A stretch of DNA of 64,000 bases, taken from the NCBI RefSeq assembly GCF_011300685.1, contig NZ_CP049864.1, forward strand, positions 467,001-531,000, given 5' to 3'. This document shows positions 7,152-15,933 of the stretch, one piece after another. The translations under genes and the position numbers were made by a program. This DNA comes from Lysobacter sp. HDW10. Its GTDB lineage: Bacteria; Pseudomonadota; Gammaproteobacteria; Xanthomonadales; Xanthomonadaceae. Every line of letters begins with the position of its first letter. Within the stretch, counting starts at the first letter, position 1. The notes beneath the pieces were generated by a model that was given only the letters and a program-made list of their open reading frames with translations, did no database searches and had not been told where the DNA came from.

Positions 7152-8749
7152 TTCTTCTCGTCCTTGGTCGCGCTGCCAGTGGCTTGCTGTCCGGTAATCG
7201 CCAGATCACCTTCCTTGATGTTGCCGCTGACTTGCGTATAGCTACCGTCGCTCGATCCGACGCGCACCATCACGCGTTTTTGTTTGCCATCCACCAACAG
7301 GTATAGCGGTGCGCGTTTTGCAGCCAACATGTCGTTGATCGCAGCATCCCACTTGGTTTGTTGCGCTTGATCCAAGGTCGCCCGGAACTCACCAAACTGC
7401 TGCTGGAAGCGCTCACGCATGCGATTGCGCATTTGCGCCATCTGTGCGGAATTGCCGCCGCCCTGACCACCCGAACGCGGACCACCGCCGGCGCCACCGA
7501 ACAAGCGGCTGCCCCCTTGGCCTTGCGCGCCGGCTGCCGATTGTTGTTCGGCAAAACGCTTACGCATTTCTTCTGCGCGTGCCTTCATTTGCTCAAGCGC
7601 GGTATCGAACGCTGCTTGCTGTGTCGGATTGAGTTGCAGCGATGTTGCAATGCGCGCGAGGTCTTCGGTATTGCTCATCCCGCCGCGACCACCGCCTGCT
7701 TGACCCGAGCCACCATTACCTTGGCCCTGTTGCTTTTCCATCGCGGCCAGTGCTTCGTCAGAGGGCTTGTAACGGAATGCTGCATTCGCAACGCGTAACA
7801 CATTCGGTTGGTTGCTCACTTCAATTTCGGCGTTGACGGTCAAGCCCGGGAGCAAAGTGCCATCGCTGTTATCCACCGTCACGATGACCGGATAGGTCAC
7901 CACGTTGTTGGTGGTGGTCGACGACATTTGTACTTGTTGCACCATGCCTTTGAATTGACGATTCGGGAAGGCGTCCGCCGTAAAGCTGACGTTTTGGCCT
8001 TCTTTCACTTGCCCAATGTCAGATTCGTCGACCAACAACTGAATCTTCATCTTTGAGAGATCTTCAGCAATGGTGAAGAGCTCAGGCGCGGTCATGCTCG
8101 CCGCCACGGTTTGACCGGGCTCGATCTTACGGGTCAGCACTACGCCATCCACAGGCGAGCGAATCACAGTGCGATCCAAGTTGACACGCGTGGAGCGTGT
8201 TGATGCCGTTTGTTGGCGAATTTGTGCTTGCGCCGCGTTCACCTGTGCACGCGCCTGTTCCATCGCCATGCGGGTTTGATCCACGTCTGCTTTGGAAATC
8301 ATTTGTTGCTTGGCCAAGGCGACATTGCGCTCATAGAGCTTCGACGCATTGGCATAGGTCGCCTGTGCTTGCGCAAGTTGCGCGCTGGCGCTGGCGATCT
8401 GAGCATTGCCTTGTTCGATCTGCGCTTCATAGGTCGACGGATCGATCCGCGCCAAGATATCGCCCTTGCGCACCTTGTCATTGAAGTCGACCAAGATTTC
8501 AGTGATCTGACCTGAGATCTGGCTACCGACGGTCACCGTCGAAATAGCGGACAAGGTCCCGGTCGATGAGATCGACACACGAATGTCGCCGCGATCGATG
8601 GCCTGCGTGCGGTAAGCCCCGCCGTCGGCATCAGCGCTCTTTTGGAAGCGCCACCAGCCGAGACCGGCCAACACAATGGCGGCCACCACGGCCAAGGGGA
8701 TCCAGGGGATCGAACGCGACTTACGGAATTGGGGCTTCTTCGTGGACAT
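7148..8749 (-). CDS. MacA-type periplasmic adaptor with an inserted Gly/Gln-rich domain
   Basis: 533 residues, about 140 longer than typical MacA (~370-390). N-terminal membrane anchor (about 16-34), lipoyl/barrel-sandwich halves (about 70-105 and 195-225), a long coiled-coil hairpin (about 105-190), and beta-barrel (about 230-320). Between about 335 and 482 an unusual insert begins and ends with two short helical segments carrying LxxxQQ patterns (LNPTQQAAF, LDQAQQTKW) around a Gly/Gln-rich linker, after which the membrane-proximal domain resumes. The adaptor links the ATPase/permease pair to an outer membrane TolC protein, which is not encoded next to it. Identity as a MacA-like adaptor is strong; the role of the insert is unknown. 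Confidence 0.9.
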   Translation of the reverse strand: MSTKKPQFRKSRSIPWIPLAVVAAIVLAGLGWWRFQKSADADGGAYRTQAIDRGDIRVSISSTGTLSAISTVTVGSQISGQITEILVDFNDKVRKGDILARIDPSTYEAQIEQGNAQIASASAQLAQAQATYANASKLYERNVALAKQQMISKADVDQTRMAMEQARAQVNAAQAQIRQQTASTRSTRVNLDRTVIRSPVDGVVLTRKIEPGQTVAASMTAPELFTIAEDLSKMKIQLLVDESDIGQVKEGQNVSFTADAFPNRQFKGMVQQVQMSSTTTNNVVTYPVIVTVDNSDGTLLPGLTVNAEIEVSNQPNVLRVANAAFRYKPSDEALAAMEKQQGQGNGGSGQAGGGRGGMSNTEDLARIATSLQLNPTQQAAFDTALEQMKARAEEMRKRFAEQQSAAGAQGQGGSRLFGGAGGGPRSGGQGGGNSAQMAQMRNRMRERFQQQFGEFRATLDQAQQTKWDAAINDMLAAKRAPLYLLVDGKQKRVMVRVGSSDGSYTQVSGNIKEGDLAITGQQATGSATKDEKK

Positions 8750-8807
8750 GGCTTCAAGGCTTGCGGGTATCTGGGGATAACGCGCCAGTGCGCGCTCCGT
8801 TGACGTC

Positions 8808-10127
8808 TTAGGCAGACATCAACGCTTCGATGTCATCGGCGCTTCGGGCCAAGGCATCGGTCAAAACGCGGTTGCCCTCTCGGGTCACCAGCACATCATC
8901 TTCAATGCGGATGCCGATGCCCCGCCATTTGGGGTCGACCTGTGTGTCGTCCGGGCGGATATAGAGTCCAGGCTCGATGGTCAGCACCATGCCCGGCTCG
9001 AGAATGCGCGATTCGCCGTCGAGCTGGTAATCGCCCACATCGTGGACATCCAAGCCCAACCAATGACCTGTTTTATGCGGATAGAAGCGCTTATAGGTCT
9101 CTTCTGCCACCTGCCGCTTCAGGGTGCCTTTCAAGAGGCCTAGCGACAGCAAGCCTTCGCACAAGACCTCGACAGCACGCGAATGAATATCGGCCCACGC
9201 ACGGCCAGGGCGCACGCAGGCCCGCGCCTCGGCCTGCGCCGACAGCACCACATCGTGCAGGGCGCGTTGCGGCGCCGTAAATCGACCCGTGACTGGAAAC
9301 GTGCGCGAGATGTCTGCGGCATAGCCACGATATTCCGCGCCGGCATCGATCAGCACGAGGTCGCCTGCTTTCGATTTCGCGCTATTGGCTACGTAGTGCA
9401 ACACGCAGGCATTGGCCCCCGCACCGACAATCGGAGAATAGGCGGCCCAAGCGTCGTGTTTACGAAACACGTGCTCGAGCGCGGCGTGCAACTCGTATTC
9501 GTGAATGCCCGGCTTCGCCAAACGCATAGCAGCGGTGTGCGCTTCAACACTGATGTCGGCTGCGCGCTGCATCAGCTTGATTTCGTCTGCACCCTTCAGC
9601 AGGCGCATCTCATCCAAGAGATGACCCAACTCGAGAAACTCTTGTGGCGAACCCGTCTGCATATGCAGTTGACGCTTCACACGGTTCAGCCAAGAGAGCA
9701 ATTGCAAATCGAAGTCGGTATCGCGACCCAAGTGGTAATGCACGCGGGAACGGCCTTCCAACATGCCCGGCAAGATGTCATCAATGTCGTCGATTGGATA
9801 GGCGTCATCGAATCCGAAATCGCTGACGGCGCCTTCCGGACCTGAGCGCGGCCCATCCCATGCTTCGCGTTCCAAGTCACGCTCACGGCAGAACAAGACA
9901 CTTTCGCCATGTGAACGACCCGGTATCAGCACCAGTACTGCGCGGGGTTCTGCGTAGCCCGAGAGATACCAAAGATCAGAATCAGGGCGGTAGGGATAGT
10001 GCGTATCGCGACTACGAATGCGCTCCGGCGCGGCAGGCACAATGGCAATGCCATCGTCGCCCATGAGATCCATTAAATGTCTACGCCGTTTCGCGTAGCT
10101 GCGCATGGGCAGAGGTGCGCGCCACAT
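8808..10127 (-). CDS. pepP: Xaa-Pro aminopeptidase (aminopeptidase P)
   Basis: About 439 residues. An N-terminal aminopeptidase P domain (GDDGIAIVPAAPERIRSRDTHYPYR, then DLWYLSGYAEP) is followed by a pita-bread metallopeptidase domain. The dimanganese ligands are visible: DAGAEYRGYAADISRTFP (two Asp), HKTGHWLGLDVHDVG (His), EPGLY (Glu) and IRIEDDVLVT (Glu). It removes N-terminal residues preceding proline in the cytoplasm. The start at 10127 is two bases past the stop of the upstream UPF0149 gene; further upstream starts would overlap that gene and a downstream ATG (10106) is possible. Linkage of a YgfB-family gene to pepP is conserved in gammaproteobacteria. Confidence 0.93.
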   Translation of the reverse strand: MWRAPLPMRSYAKRRRHLMDLMGDDGIAIVPAAPERIRSRDTHYPYRPDSDLWYLSGYAEPRAVLVLIPGRSHGESVLFCRERDLEREAWDGPRSGPEGAVSDFGFDDAYPIDDIDDILPGMLEGRSRVHYHLGRDTDFDLQLLSWLNRVKRQLHMQTGSPQEFLELGHLLDEMRLLKGADEIKLMQRAADISVEAHTAAMRLAKPGIHEYELHAALEHVFRKHDAWAAYSPIVGAGANACVLHYVANSAKSKAGDLVLIDAGAEYRGYAADISRTFPVTGRFTAPQRALHDVVLSAQAEARACVRPGRAWADIHSRAVEVLCEGLLSLGLLKGTLKRQVAEETYKRFYPHKTGHWLGLDVHDVGDYQLDGESRILEPGMVLTIEPGLYIRPDDTQVDPKWRGIGIRIEDDVLVTREGNRVLTDALARSADDIEALMSA

Positions 10128-10129
10128 GA

Positions 10130-10675
10130 TTAATGCAAACGATTGCGGTGTTGCGCGGCCATCGCGCAATCACCATGCAGCAACAGTGCCGCTACGCGCA
10201 CAAATTCTTCGATTTCTGTAAACGCGGCTTCGTCTTCTTCGTCGCCGTCAGGTTCCGCGGTGGCCGTCGCTAATTGCGCCAAATCTTCCAAGGCTTCTTC
10301 ACCGTCCGGGCTCAGCTTGGGCTGCGCGCCCGCGGCCAATCCGAAGGCACCCAAAAAGTGTCGGCACCAATCAAACAGTGCGCCGCTTCTCACTTCCAAA
10401 CTTGCGTCGTCTTCAGGCAGCAACAGTTCGAAACCCAGCGTCGCGTCTTGCATTTGTGCTTCTGTGGCTTTCCCCAAGGCTTCGATGGCTGAACCCGCGG
10501 CGACATCCGCCAGTGCGGGGTCGGCCAAGACATCACTCAACCAGCGCGTGTTGACCCGACCACCGCCCGCCAGCCAGCCGGCAAACGCGCCATGCAATTC
10601 CCAAGGGTGTGTGGCCAAGCCAAGATCGCGCAGTTCGATGGCGAGATCTGCTACTTCGGGTAAACGTTCAGACAT
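10130..10675 (-). CDS. UPF0149 (YgfB/YecA) family protein
   Basis: 181 residues, rich in Glu, Asp and Ala, with the typical opening (SERLPEVADLAIELRDLGL), HGAFAGWLAGG near 29 and the end FVRVAALLLHGDC. This matches the YgfB family, all-alpha proteins of about 190 residues. In Pseudomonas aeruginosa YgfB represses an amidase gene and affects beta-lactam resistance; the role here is not evident. It is co-directional with and immediately upstream of pepP. No secretion signal is present. Confidence 0.85.
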   Translation of the reverse strand: MSERLPEVADLAIELRDLGLATHPWELHGAFAGWLAGGGRVNTRWLSDVLADPALADVAAGSAIEALGKATEAQMQDATLGFELLLPEDDASLEVRSGALFDWCRHFLGAFGLAAGAQPKLSPDGEEALEDLAQLATATAEPDGDEEDEAAFTEIEEFVRVAALLLHGDCAMAAQHRNRLH

Positions 10676-10734
10676 GCGGAAGATCGCGGTGCAAAACGTG
10701 AGTGTAGCAATGCGTGCGTGGTATCGTTTGGCCT

Positions 10735-10956
10735 ATGAATGAAGCTCCCGCCCTTGTGCGCTTGCAGGCGCTCTCCACCCGTCTTGACACCCTTCTCGCG
10801 TCGGTTCATCGGCTCGAACAGGAGAACCGCAGTTTGCGCGCTGAGCAGCAACAGTTGCGCGACGAACGCACGGACCTGAAAGCCCGTAGCGATCAAGCAA
10901 AGGCACGCGTTGAAGCGCTGATTCTTCGACTGCGGATGTTGGAGGATCGGGCATGA
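10735..10956 (+). CDS. ZapB-like coiled-coil protein (TIGR02449 type)
   Basis: 73 residues forming one continuous heptad-rich coiled coil (LQALSTRLDTLLASVHRLEQENRSL onward). Small proteins of this kind lie directly before zapA in xanthomonads and pseudomonads and are described as TIGR02449 or ZapB-like. The start at 10735 keeps the family length; the frame is open a little further upstream. Its stop overlaps the zapA ATG by 4 bases, indicating one operon and a probable cell-division role. Confidence 0.8.
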   Translation: MNEAPALVRLQALSTRLDTLLASVHRLEQENRSLRAEQQQLRDERTDLKARSDQAKARVEALILRLRMLEDRA

Positions 10957-11249
10957 GTAACGAAGTCGTCACCCTGAACGTGCTCGATCGCGAATACACC
11001 ATCGGCTGCCCGCCGGAAAAACGTGAGCAGTTGATTGAAGCGGCGCGTTTTCTGGATGCACGCATGCGCGACATTCGCGGCAACGCACGAAATGCAAGTT
11101 TGGATCAGGTGGCCGTGCTGGCCGCGTTGAACATCACGCACGAATACCATCAGCTGCAACGTGATGGCACCGCGAACACGGCATTGAATGAAGTCATCGA
11201 TGCGCTCGAAGGCAAATTGTCCAAGTTCAGCGACCAAAGTTTGTTCTGA
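10953..11249 (+). CDS. zapA: Cell division protein ZapA
   Basis: 98 residues with the ZapA N-terminal domain (VTLNVLDREYTIGCPPEKREQLIEAARFLDARMRDIR) and a C-terminal coiled coil. ZapA binds and bundles FtsZ protofilaments in the Z ring. The start overlaps the upstream ZapB-like gene. The 6S RNA gene follows directly, the standard order in many gammaproteobacteria. Confidence 0.95.
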   Translation: MSNEVVTLNVLDREYTIGCPPEKREQLIEAARFLDARMRDIRGNARNASLDQVAVLAALNITHEYHQLQRDGTANTALNEVIDALEGKLSKFSDQSLF

Positions 11250-11299
11250 ACAGACGCCATGTTCGGGTGAATGCGCTGCGCACAAACGCGCAGCTTCGC

Positions 11300-11305
11300 T
11301 ATAAT
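11300..11305 (+). promoter_or_regulatory. -10 element of the 6S RNA promoter
   Basis: A perfect TATAAT lies about seven bases before the inferred 5' end of the 6S RNA. No good -35 hexamer was recognised. Confidence 0.6.
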
Positions 11306-11311
11306 CAACGT

Positions 11312-11495
11312 GCATCTGCTGCCATGCCCGACAGCAAGCGCAAACATTCGCCTTGTTCCTTAACAACGACATTGGGAATGTGATCAACGTGGGCGTGCAT
11401 GCCTGCTACGCGCGGGAAGCCCGAAACGTCGAAAGCCTTCCCACTTGAACCTCGGGTTCAAGGTCGTTTCGCAAGCATCGGCATGGCGGGGATGT
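11312..11495 (+). ncRNA. ssrS: 6S RNA (RNA polymerase-binding regulator)
   Basis: The gap between zapA and the 5-formyl-THF cyclo-ligase gene is the standard ssrS position. The conserved hairpin CTTGAACC-TC-GGGTTCAAGG (11444-11464) matches the closing arm of known 6S RNAs, and a terminal stem can be drawn between CTGCCATGCC (about 11318-11328) and GGCATGGCGG (about 11480-11489). 6S RNA mimics an open promoter and sequesters sigma-70 holoenzyme in stationary phase. Exact ends are estimated from the -10 element and the terminal stem. Confidence 0.85.
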
Positions 11496-11518
11496 ACTCC
11501 ATCCCCCACAATAGCGGC

Positions 11519-12094
11519 ATGTCTACGCACGCTATTCAATTGCGCAAGCAGATGCGGGATGCCCGAAAAGCACTCTCGGCGCCGGCACGCCTTCAAGCGG
11601 CCCAAGGTCTCGCCGAACAACTCCTCGCGCTACCCTTTGCGCCGCAAAGCGGCTACGTTGCTGGCTATTGGGCGGTTGACGGTGAAATTCCTTTGCATGC
11701 TTGGCAGTTACAACTGCCGCACACGTGCATTTGGTGCTTGCCCGTCCTGGACGAAGCGACTGACACACTGAAGTTCGCCCCCTGGCGCCCAGGCGACGCG
11801 ACGACGCAAAACAAATTCGGGATCCCCGAACCGACGTTTGAATCAAGTGCCCTGCTTCCGCCAGAGGCGATGACATTGATCGCACTGCCGCTCACCGCAT
11901 TCGACCGATCCGCACATCGCATCGGCATGGGCGGTGGTTGGTACGACCGCACACTGGCGCAAGTCGGTGCAAGCGCGCGCCCGCGCTATGTCGGCGTCGG
12001 CTATGAACTCCAATGCGTCGAATCCATTACGCCACAAACTTGGGACATTCGATGCGATGCCATCTGCACCGACACCCACACCTATTTTTCGTGA
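11519..12094 (+). CDS. 5-formyltetrahydrofolate cyclo-ligase
   Basis: 191 residues. The family core is clear: KQMRDARKAL at the N terminus, KFGIPEP in the middle (substrate/ATP loop) and the signature RIGMGGGWYDRTL near 146-158. It converts 5-formyl-THF to 5,10-methenyl-THF using ATP. The start at 11519 lies just after the 6S RNA. The ssrS-fau pair is conserved, and the mRNA probably reads through from the 6S transcript. Confidence 0.92.
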   Translation: MSTHAIQLRKQMRDARKALSAPARLQAAQGLAEQLLALPFAPQSGYVAGYWAVDGEIPLHAWQLQLPHTCIWCLPVLDEATDTLKFAPWRPGDATTQNKFGIPEPTFESSALLPPEAMTLIALPLTAFDRSAHRIGMGGGWYDRTLAQVGASARPRYVGVGYELQCVESITPQTWDIRCDAICTDTHTYFS

Positions 12095-12101
12095 GACATA
12101 C

Positions 12102-12578
12102 ATGCGACAGCGAAAGCACTACTGGTTGATGAAGTCCGAACCCGATGCGTTTTCTGTGTCGGACTTGGAGCGCGTGCCGACCGAACCGTGGTCTGGCGTC
12201 AGAAATTATCAAGCACGCAATTTCATGCGTCAGATGCAGCCCGGTGATGAGGTTTTTTTCTACCATTCCAACACCGATGTGCCCGGCATTTATGGCATCG
12301 CGGAAGTTGCGTCATCGCCCTATCCCGATCCGACACAATTCGACAAAACATCGCATTACTACGACCCCAAGGCAACGCCGGAACAACCGCGCTGGGACTT
12401 GGTGGATGTGCGCTTCGTGCGACACTTCAAAGCACCAGTCACGCTGTCTGCCATGAAGCACATCAAAGATGAGCTGGGCGAAGGATTTGCCCTGACACAA
12501 AATGGCTCGCGCCTATCGGTCATGCCGGTGACGGCCGCGCAGTGGAAACGCATTCTCAAACTCGAAACGCAAGGTTGA
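12102..12578 (+). CDS. EVE domain-containing protein
   Basis: 158 residues forming a single EVE (PUA-like) domain: YWLMKSEPDAFSVSDLE at the N terminus, WSGVRNYQARNFMRQM, then GDEVFFYHSN and VASSPYPDPTQFD. EVE domains bind modified bases in DNA or RNA. Stand-alone forms of this type are found in most proteobacteria next to folate or ribose-phosphate genes; their exact substrate is not settled. It starts 7 bases after fau and ends 3 bases before rpiA, so it is in the same operon. Confidence 0.93.
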   Translation: MRQRKHYWLMKSEPDAFSVSDLERVPTEPWSGVRNYQARNFMRQMQPGDEVFFYHSNTDVPGIYGIAEVASSPYPDPTQFDKTSHYYDPKATPEQPRWDLVDVRFVRHFKAPVTLSAMKHIKDELGEGFALTQNGSRLSVMPVTAAQWKRILKLETQG

Positions 12579-12581
12579 ACT

Positions 12582-13235
12582 ATGTCTGATGCAAAACGCC
12601 AAGCGGCCCTATCTGCACTGCGCTATGTCGAAGACGGCATGATCGTCGGCGTTGGCACGGGCTCCACTGTGGCCTATTTCATTGACGGCCTCGCCGTGAT
12701 GAAAGATCGCATCCAAGGTGCGGTGTCGAGTTCAGATCAAAGTACCGAGCGTATGCGCACCCACGGCATTGAAGTGCTTGATCTCAATAGCACGGGCGGT
12801 TTGTCCTTGTATGTCGATGGCGCCGATGAGTGCGACCGTCGCGGACATCTCATCAAGGGCGGTGGCGCGGCATTGACGCGCGAAAAGATCATTGCGGAAG
12901 CCAGCGATGTGTTCGTGTGCATCATCGACGCGAGCAAAGAAGTGGACGTGCTCGGTCAGTTCCCCCTGCCGGTTGAAGTCATTCCGATGGCACGCAGCTT
13001 GGTGGCGAGGCAAATCGTCCAGTTGACCGGCGGCCAACCGGTTTGGCGCGAAGGGGTCATGACTGACAACGGCAATTGGATCTTGGATGTACACAACTTG
13101 CGCATCACAGACCCGGTTGCAGTGGAAGCGCGCTTGAATCAAATTCCGGGCGTCGTCAGCGTCGGTTTGTTCGCACGCCGCAAAGCAGACATTGTCATCG
13201 TCGGTGATCGCGCGCCTATCAAGGTGGATGCTTGA
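12582..13235 (+). CDS. rpiA: Ribose-5-phosphate isomerase A
   Basis: 217 residues, the normal RpiA length. Visible motifs are [11 protein letters not shown] (phosphate loop, about 26-36), [29 protein letters not shown] (catalytic Asp and Lys region, about 82-103) and DNGNWILDV. It interconverts ribose-5-phosphate and ribulose-5-phosphate in the pentose phosphate pathway. The following gene starts inside its stop codon. Confidence 0.97.
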   Translation: MSDAKRQAALSALRYVEDGMIVGVGTGSTVAYFIDGLAVMKDRIQGAVSSSDQSTERMRTHGIEVLDLNSTGGLSLYVDGADECDRRGHLIKGGGAALTREKIIAEASDVFVCIIDASKEVDVLGQFPLPVEVIPMARSLVARQIVQLTGGQPVWREGVMTDNGNWILDVHNLRITDPVAVEARLNQIPGVVSVGLFARRKADIVIVGDRAPIKVDA

Positions 13236-14740
13236 ACACGTCCGCGACTCAGCGTGCACCCGTTGCACTTTGGGTGTTGGTGCTTGGCATGCTGTTTTAT
13301 CGCATGGCCTTTGTGCTTGCGCATGACTACAGCTTGTTCGTAGATGAAGCGCAATATTGGCTGTGGTCGCGCACGCCGGACTTCGGTTATTACTCCAAAC
13401 CGCCACTGGTCGCATGGTTGATTGGCGCGAGCACCTCAGTGTTCGGTAACACAGAATTTGCAGTGAAGCTGCCGGCCTTGTTGGCCTACCCGCTGGCGGC
13501 CTTGTTTGTTTACACACTCGGCACGGCAATGCGCGATACACGCACTGGGCTTGCATCTGCCGCACTGTTCTTGACGATGCCGGGCCAGGCCCTCGGTGGC
13601 TGGGTGATGTCACCCGACGCCGTCTTGTTGCTGACTTGGGCTGCGGCGATGTATTGCTTGTGGAAAGCACTGCAGGCACCCGACCGACCGGGCTACTGGT
13701 TGGGCTTGGGTGTCGCGATTGGTATCGGCGCGCTCGCCAAGTACACGATGTTGGTGTTCATTCTCATGGCCGCATGGGTCTTGCTGCGCGACCAACGCGG
13801 ACTGCTACGCACGCGCGGCCCGTGGATTGCTTTGGGTCTGGCCGTGCTCATGCTTGCGCCCAATATTGTGTGGAACTTTGCGCACCAATTTGAAACGTTC
13901 AAACATACGGCTGAACTGTCCAACAAATCCGGTGCTGGTTTGCATTTGAACAAGTTCGCCGGGTTCTTGGGCGCTCAGTGGGGCATTTTCGGCCTGGTGT
14001 CATTTCCCCTGCTCTTGTGGCGGATCTTTGCTGCCAAGTCGAACGAAGAAAGTTTCCTGAAAGTATTCACCGTGCCGTATTTGGCCTTCATGATCGGGTT
14101 GTCACTCGTGACCTCTGCGAATGCGAACTGGGCCGTCACCGCTTATGTCGGCGGCAGTGTGTTGTTAGGCTGCTGGCTGACCGCACTTGAGAAGCGCAAT
14201 GTGTTCGGATTGGCCATCACGCTGAACCTGATTTTGATGCTCGGGGTATTGCATTACCGCGATGTGGCGAAGTGGTTGGGCAAACCCGTCCCGAATCAAG
14301 GACGCGATGTCTATGCGCGCGTCATTGGCTGGCGCGAATTGGGTGCTTCCATGACACAGCTGGTGCAACGCGAAGGTGCGTTGCCGATCCTGTCTAACGA
14401 CCGCACCTTGCTGGCGCAAATGGCGTTCTACGTTCAGCCGTCGCCTTATACCGTCGATGCGCTGGACGACGACGGCCATATCAACAACCAGTATGAAATG
14501 ACGACGCGCGCGCGCGGCTTACCTAAGGATGCGTATTGGGTCGTCTTCAATGCAGGTCAAAATGGCGACGAAACGGTGCGCAGTGGAGACGAGATTGCGA
14601 GCTATGCACCCCTGCACGCGGCCGGCTATACGCCGGTAGAAGATTTGGGCGTCGTGCGCGTACGCCGAATGGATGGACCGCCGAGAAGCGTCCATATCAT
14701 TCGCGTGACACGTGCAGCGTCGGGCGCGAGCGCGCAATGA
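13232..14740 (+). CDS. ArnT/PMT-like (GT39/GT83) membrane glycosyltransferase
   Basis: 502 residues with about ten membrane helices. The first periplasmic loop has the acidic catalytic motif ([11 protein letters not shown], about 32-42) and [13 protein letters not shown], both typical of GT-C enzymes that use polyprenyl-phosphate sugars, such as the lipid A aminoarabinose transferase ArnT. The proposed start is TTG at 13232 overlapping the rpiA stop; a Met about 20 codons in is the alternative. It overlaps the downstream PAP2 phosphatase by 4 bases. A PAP2 enzyme and a GT-C transferase together suggest lipid A or polyprenyl-phosphate glycan modification. The sugar is unknown. Confidence 0.88.
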   Translation: MNTSATQRAPVALWVLVLGMLFYRMAFVLAHDYSLFVDEAQYWLWSRTPDFGYYSKPPLVAWLIGASTSVFGNTEFAVKLPALLAYPLAALFVYTLGTAMRDTRTGLASAALFLTMPGQALGGWVMSPDAVLLLTWAAAMYCLWKALQAPDRPGYWLGLGVAIGIGALAKYTMLVFILMAAWVLLRDQRGLLRTRGPWIALGLAVLMLAPNIVWNFAHQFETFKHTAELSNKSGAGLHLNKFAGFLGAQWGIFGLVSFPLLLWRIFAAKSNEESFLKVFTVPYLAFMIGLSLVTSANANWAVTAYVGGSVLLGCWLTALEKRNVFGLAITLNLILMLGVLHYRDVAKWLGKPVPNQGRDVYARVIGWRELGASMTQLVQREGALPILSNDRTLLAQMAFYVQPSPYTVDALDDDGHINNQYEMTTRARGLPKDAYWVVFNAGQNGDETVRSGDEIASYAPLHAAGYTPVEDLGVVRVRRMDGPPRSVHIIRVTRAASGASAQ

Positions 14741-15930
14741 GTTCGTCTGCGCCTGTACGCCCATTGCTTTCTAAGAAGCTGCTTTGGGGCATTTTGCTGG
14801 TGGCGGCCGTTGTCTCGACCGTGCCGTTTTGGTTGACGGATTTGGACATTCGCGCCGCCGCGCTGTTTTACACACCGATGCCTGCGGAACTGGGGCGCGA
14901 AGCCTCTTGGCCTTTGGGTCAATCAACGCTCTTCAACACCTTGTATGTGGTGGGTTCGGCATTGTCTTGGGCTGTCTTGGTCTTGACGATGTTGGCCTAC
15001 GCGCTGCCGAGTGTGCGCAAGCGTCCGATCCTTCGACAAATTGCCTTGACCACGCTGGCGACGGTCGCGTTGGGTACCGGCTTGCTGGTGAATGGCCTCG
15101 GCAAAGATTTTACGGGTCGACCGCGCCCGCGCACGATTGAAGAATTTGGCGGGCATTCGCAATATCGCGCTCCGCTGCAATTGGGCACGCCGGGCGTCGG
15201 AAAATCATTTCCCTGTGGTCATTGTTCCGCAGGCTATGCGGTCGGTGCGGTCGGTCTCGCCGTGCTCGCTGTGCGTCCCGCATTGGGTGTCGGCATCATC
15301 ATTGCATCGATTGCTTTCGGACTTGCGATGGGTGCGGCACGCATGGCTGCAGGCGCGCACTTTCTGAGTGATGTCTTGTGGTCGGGCATTTTGACCTGGC
15401 TTGCTGCGCTGACGGCGCATTCCTTGCTCACGCGCCTGCGTGACGCAAATGAGCGACGACGATGGCCACCCTGGCTCAAGTATCTGGGCGTGGCTGCCCT
15501 ATCTCTTGCGGTCGTTGGCGGACTTTTGTTTACGCGTCCGTTCCACTATCAAGTTCGCGTGCGCGTTCCCGCCGAAAGCATGCCGACGGTGTGGGTGTTC
15601 GACACCAGCGTTGCCGATTTGGATATCGCAGTCGATCCGCATGCAAAAGAAGCGGTAGCCATCGACGGTGAAGTCAAAGGCTTCGGCTTTCCAAATGTAC
15701 GCATCAAGGAAGTGGAGAACACCTCTGGCACCCAGGTGGTTCGCCAGTTGAAGCAAACAGGGACGGCCAAGGAAATTGACGCCCCGATGAAGATGACCTT
15801 GCGCAGTGACATGATTGATCGCGTTGAAGTTCGAATCGGCACCGGCAATGTCAAAATTGTGGATCCCGCTTACCGTGAGCGCATCTTGCCGCGTGTCCAC
15901 ATCCAACAGGCTACGGCTGACGCACAATAA
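14737..15930 (+). CDS. PAP2-family membrane phosphatase with C-terminal extension
   Basis: 397 residues. The start ATG overlaps the preceding stop (ATGA). The three phosphatase motifs are present: KDFTGRPRPR (about 123-132), PCGHCSAGYAVG (about 158-169) and RMAAGAHFLSDVLW (about 201-214), within a six-helix membrane core. Such enzymes remove phosphate from lipid A, undecaprenyl diphosphate or phosphatidic acid on the periplasmic side. After a last membrane helix (about 246-265), a beta-rich periplasmic domain of about 130 residues follows that is not part of the usual PAP2 protein. Family certain, substrate not. Confidence 0.9.
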   Translation: MSSSAPVRPLLSKKLLWGILLVAAVVSTVPFWLTDLDIRAAALFYTPMPAELGREASWPLGQSTLFNTLYVVGSALSWAVLVLTMLAYALPSVRKRPILRQIALTTLATVALGTGLLVNGLGKDFTGRPRPRTIEEFGGHSQYRAPLQLGTPGVGKSFPCGHCSAGYAVGAVGLAVLAVRPALGVGIIIASIAFGLAMGAARMAAGAHFLSDVLWSGILTWLAALTAHSLLTRLRDANERRRWPPWLKYLGVAALSLAVVGGLLFTRPFHYQVRVRVPAESMPTVWVFDTSVADLDIAVDPHAKEAVAIDGEVKGFGFPNVRIKEVENTSGTQVVRQLKQTGTAKEIDAPMKMTLRSDMIDRVEVRIGTGNVKIVDPAYRERILPRVHIQQATADAQ

Positions 15931-15933
15931 CTT

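Noticed and set aside
8299-8757. Arg/Pro-rich minus-strand frames inside macA
   Set aside because: Alternative frames of a clear MacA gene; composition typical of shadow frames in GC-rich DNA.
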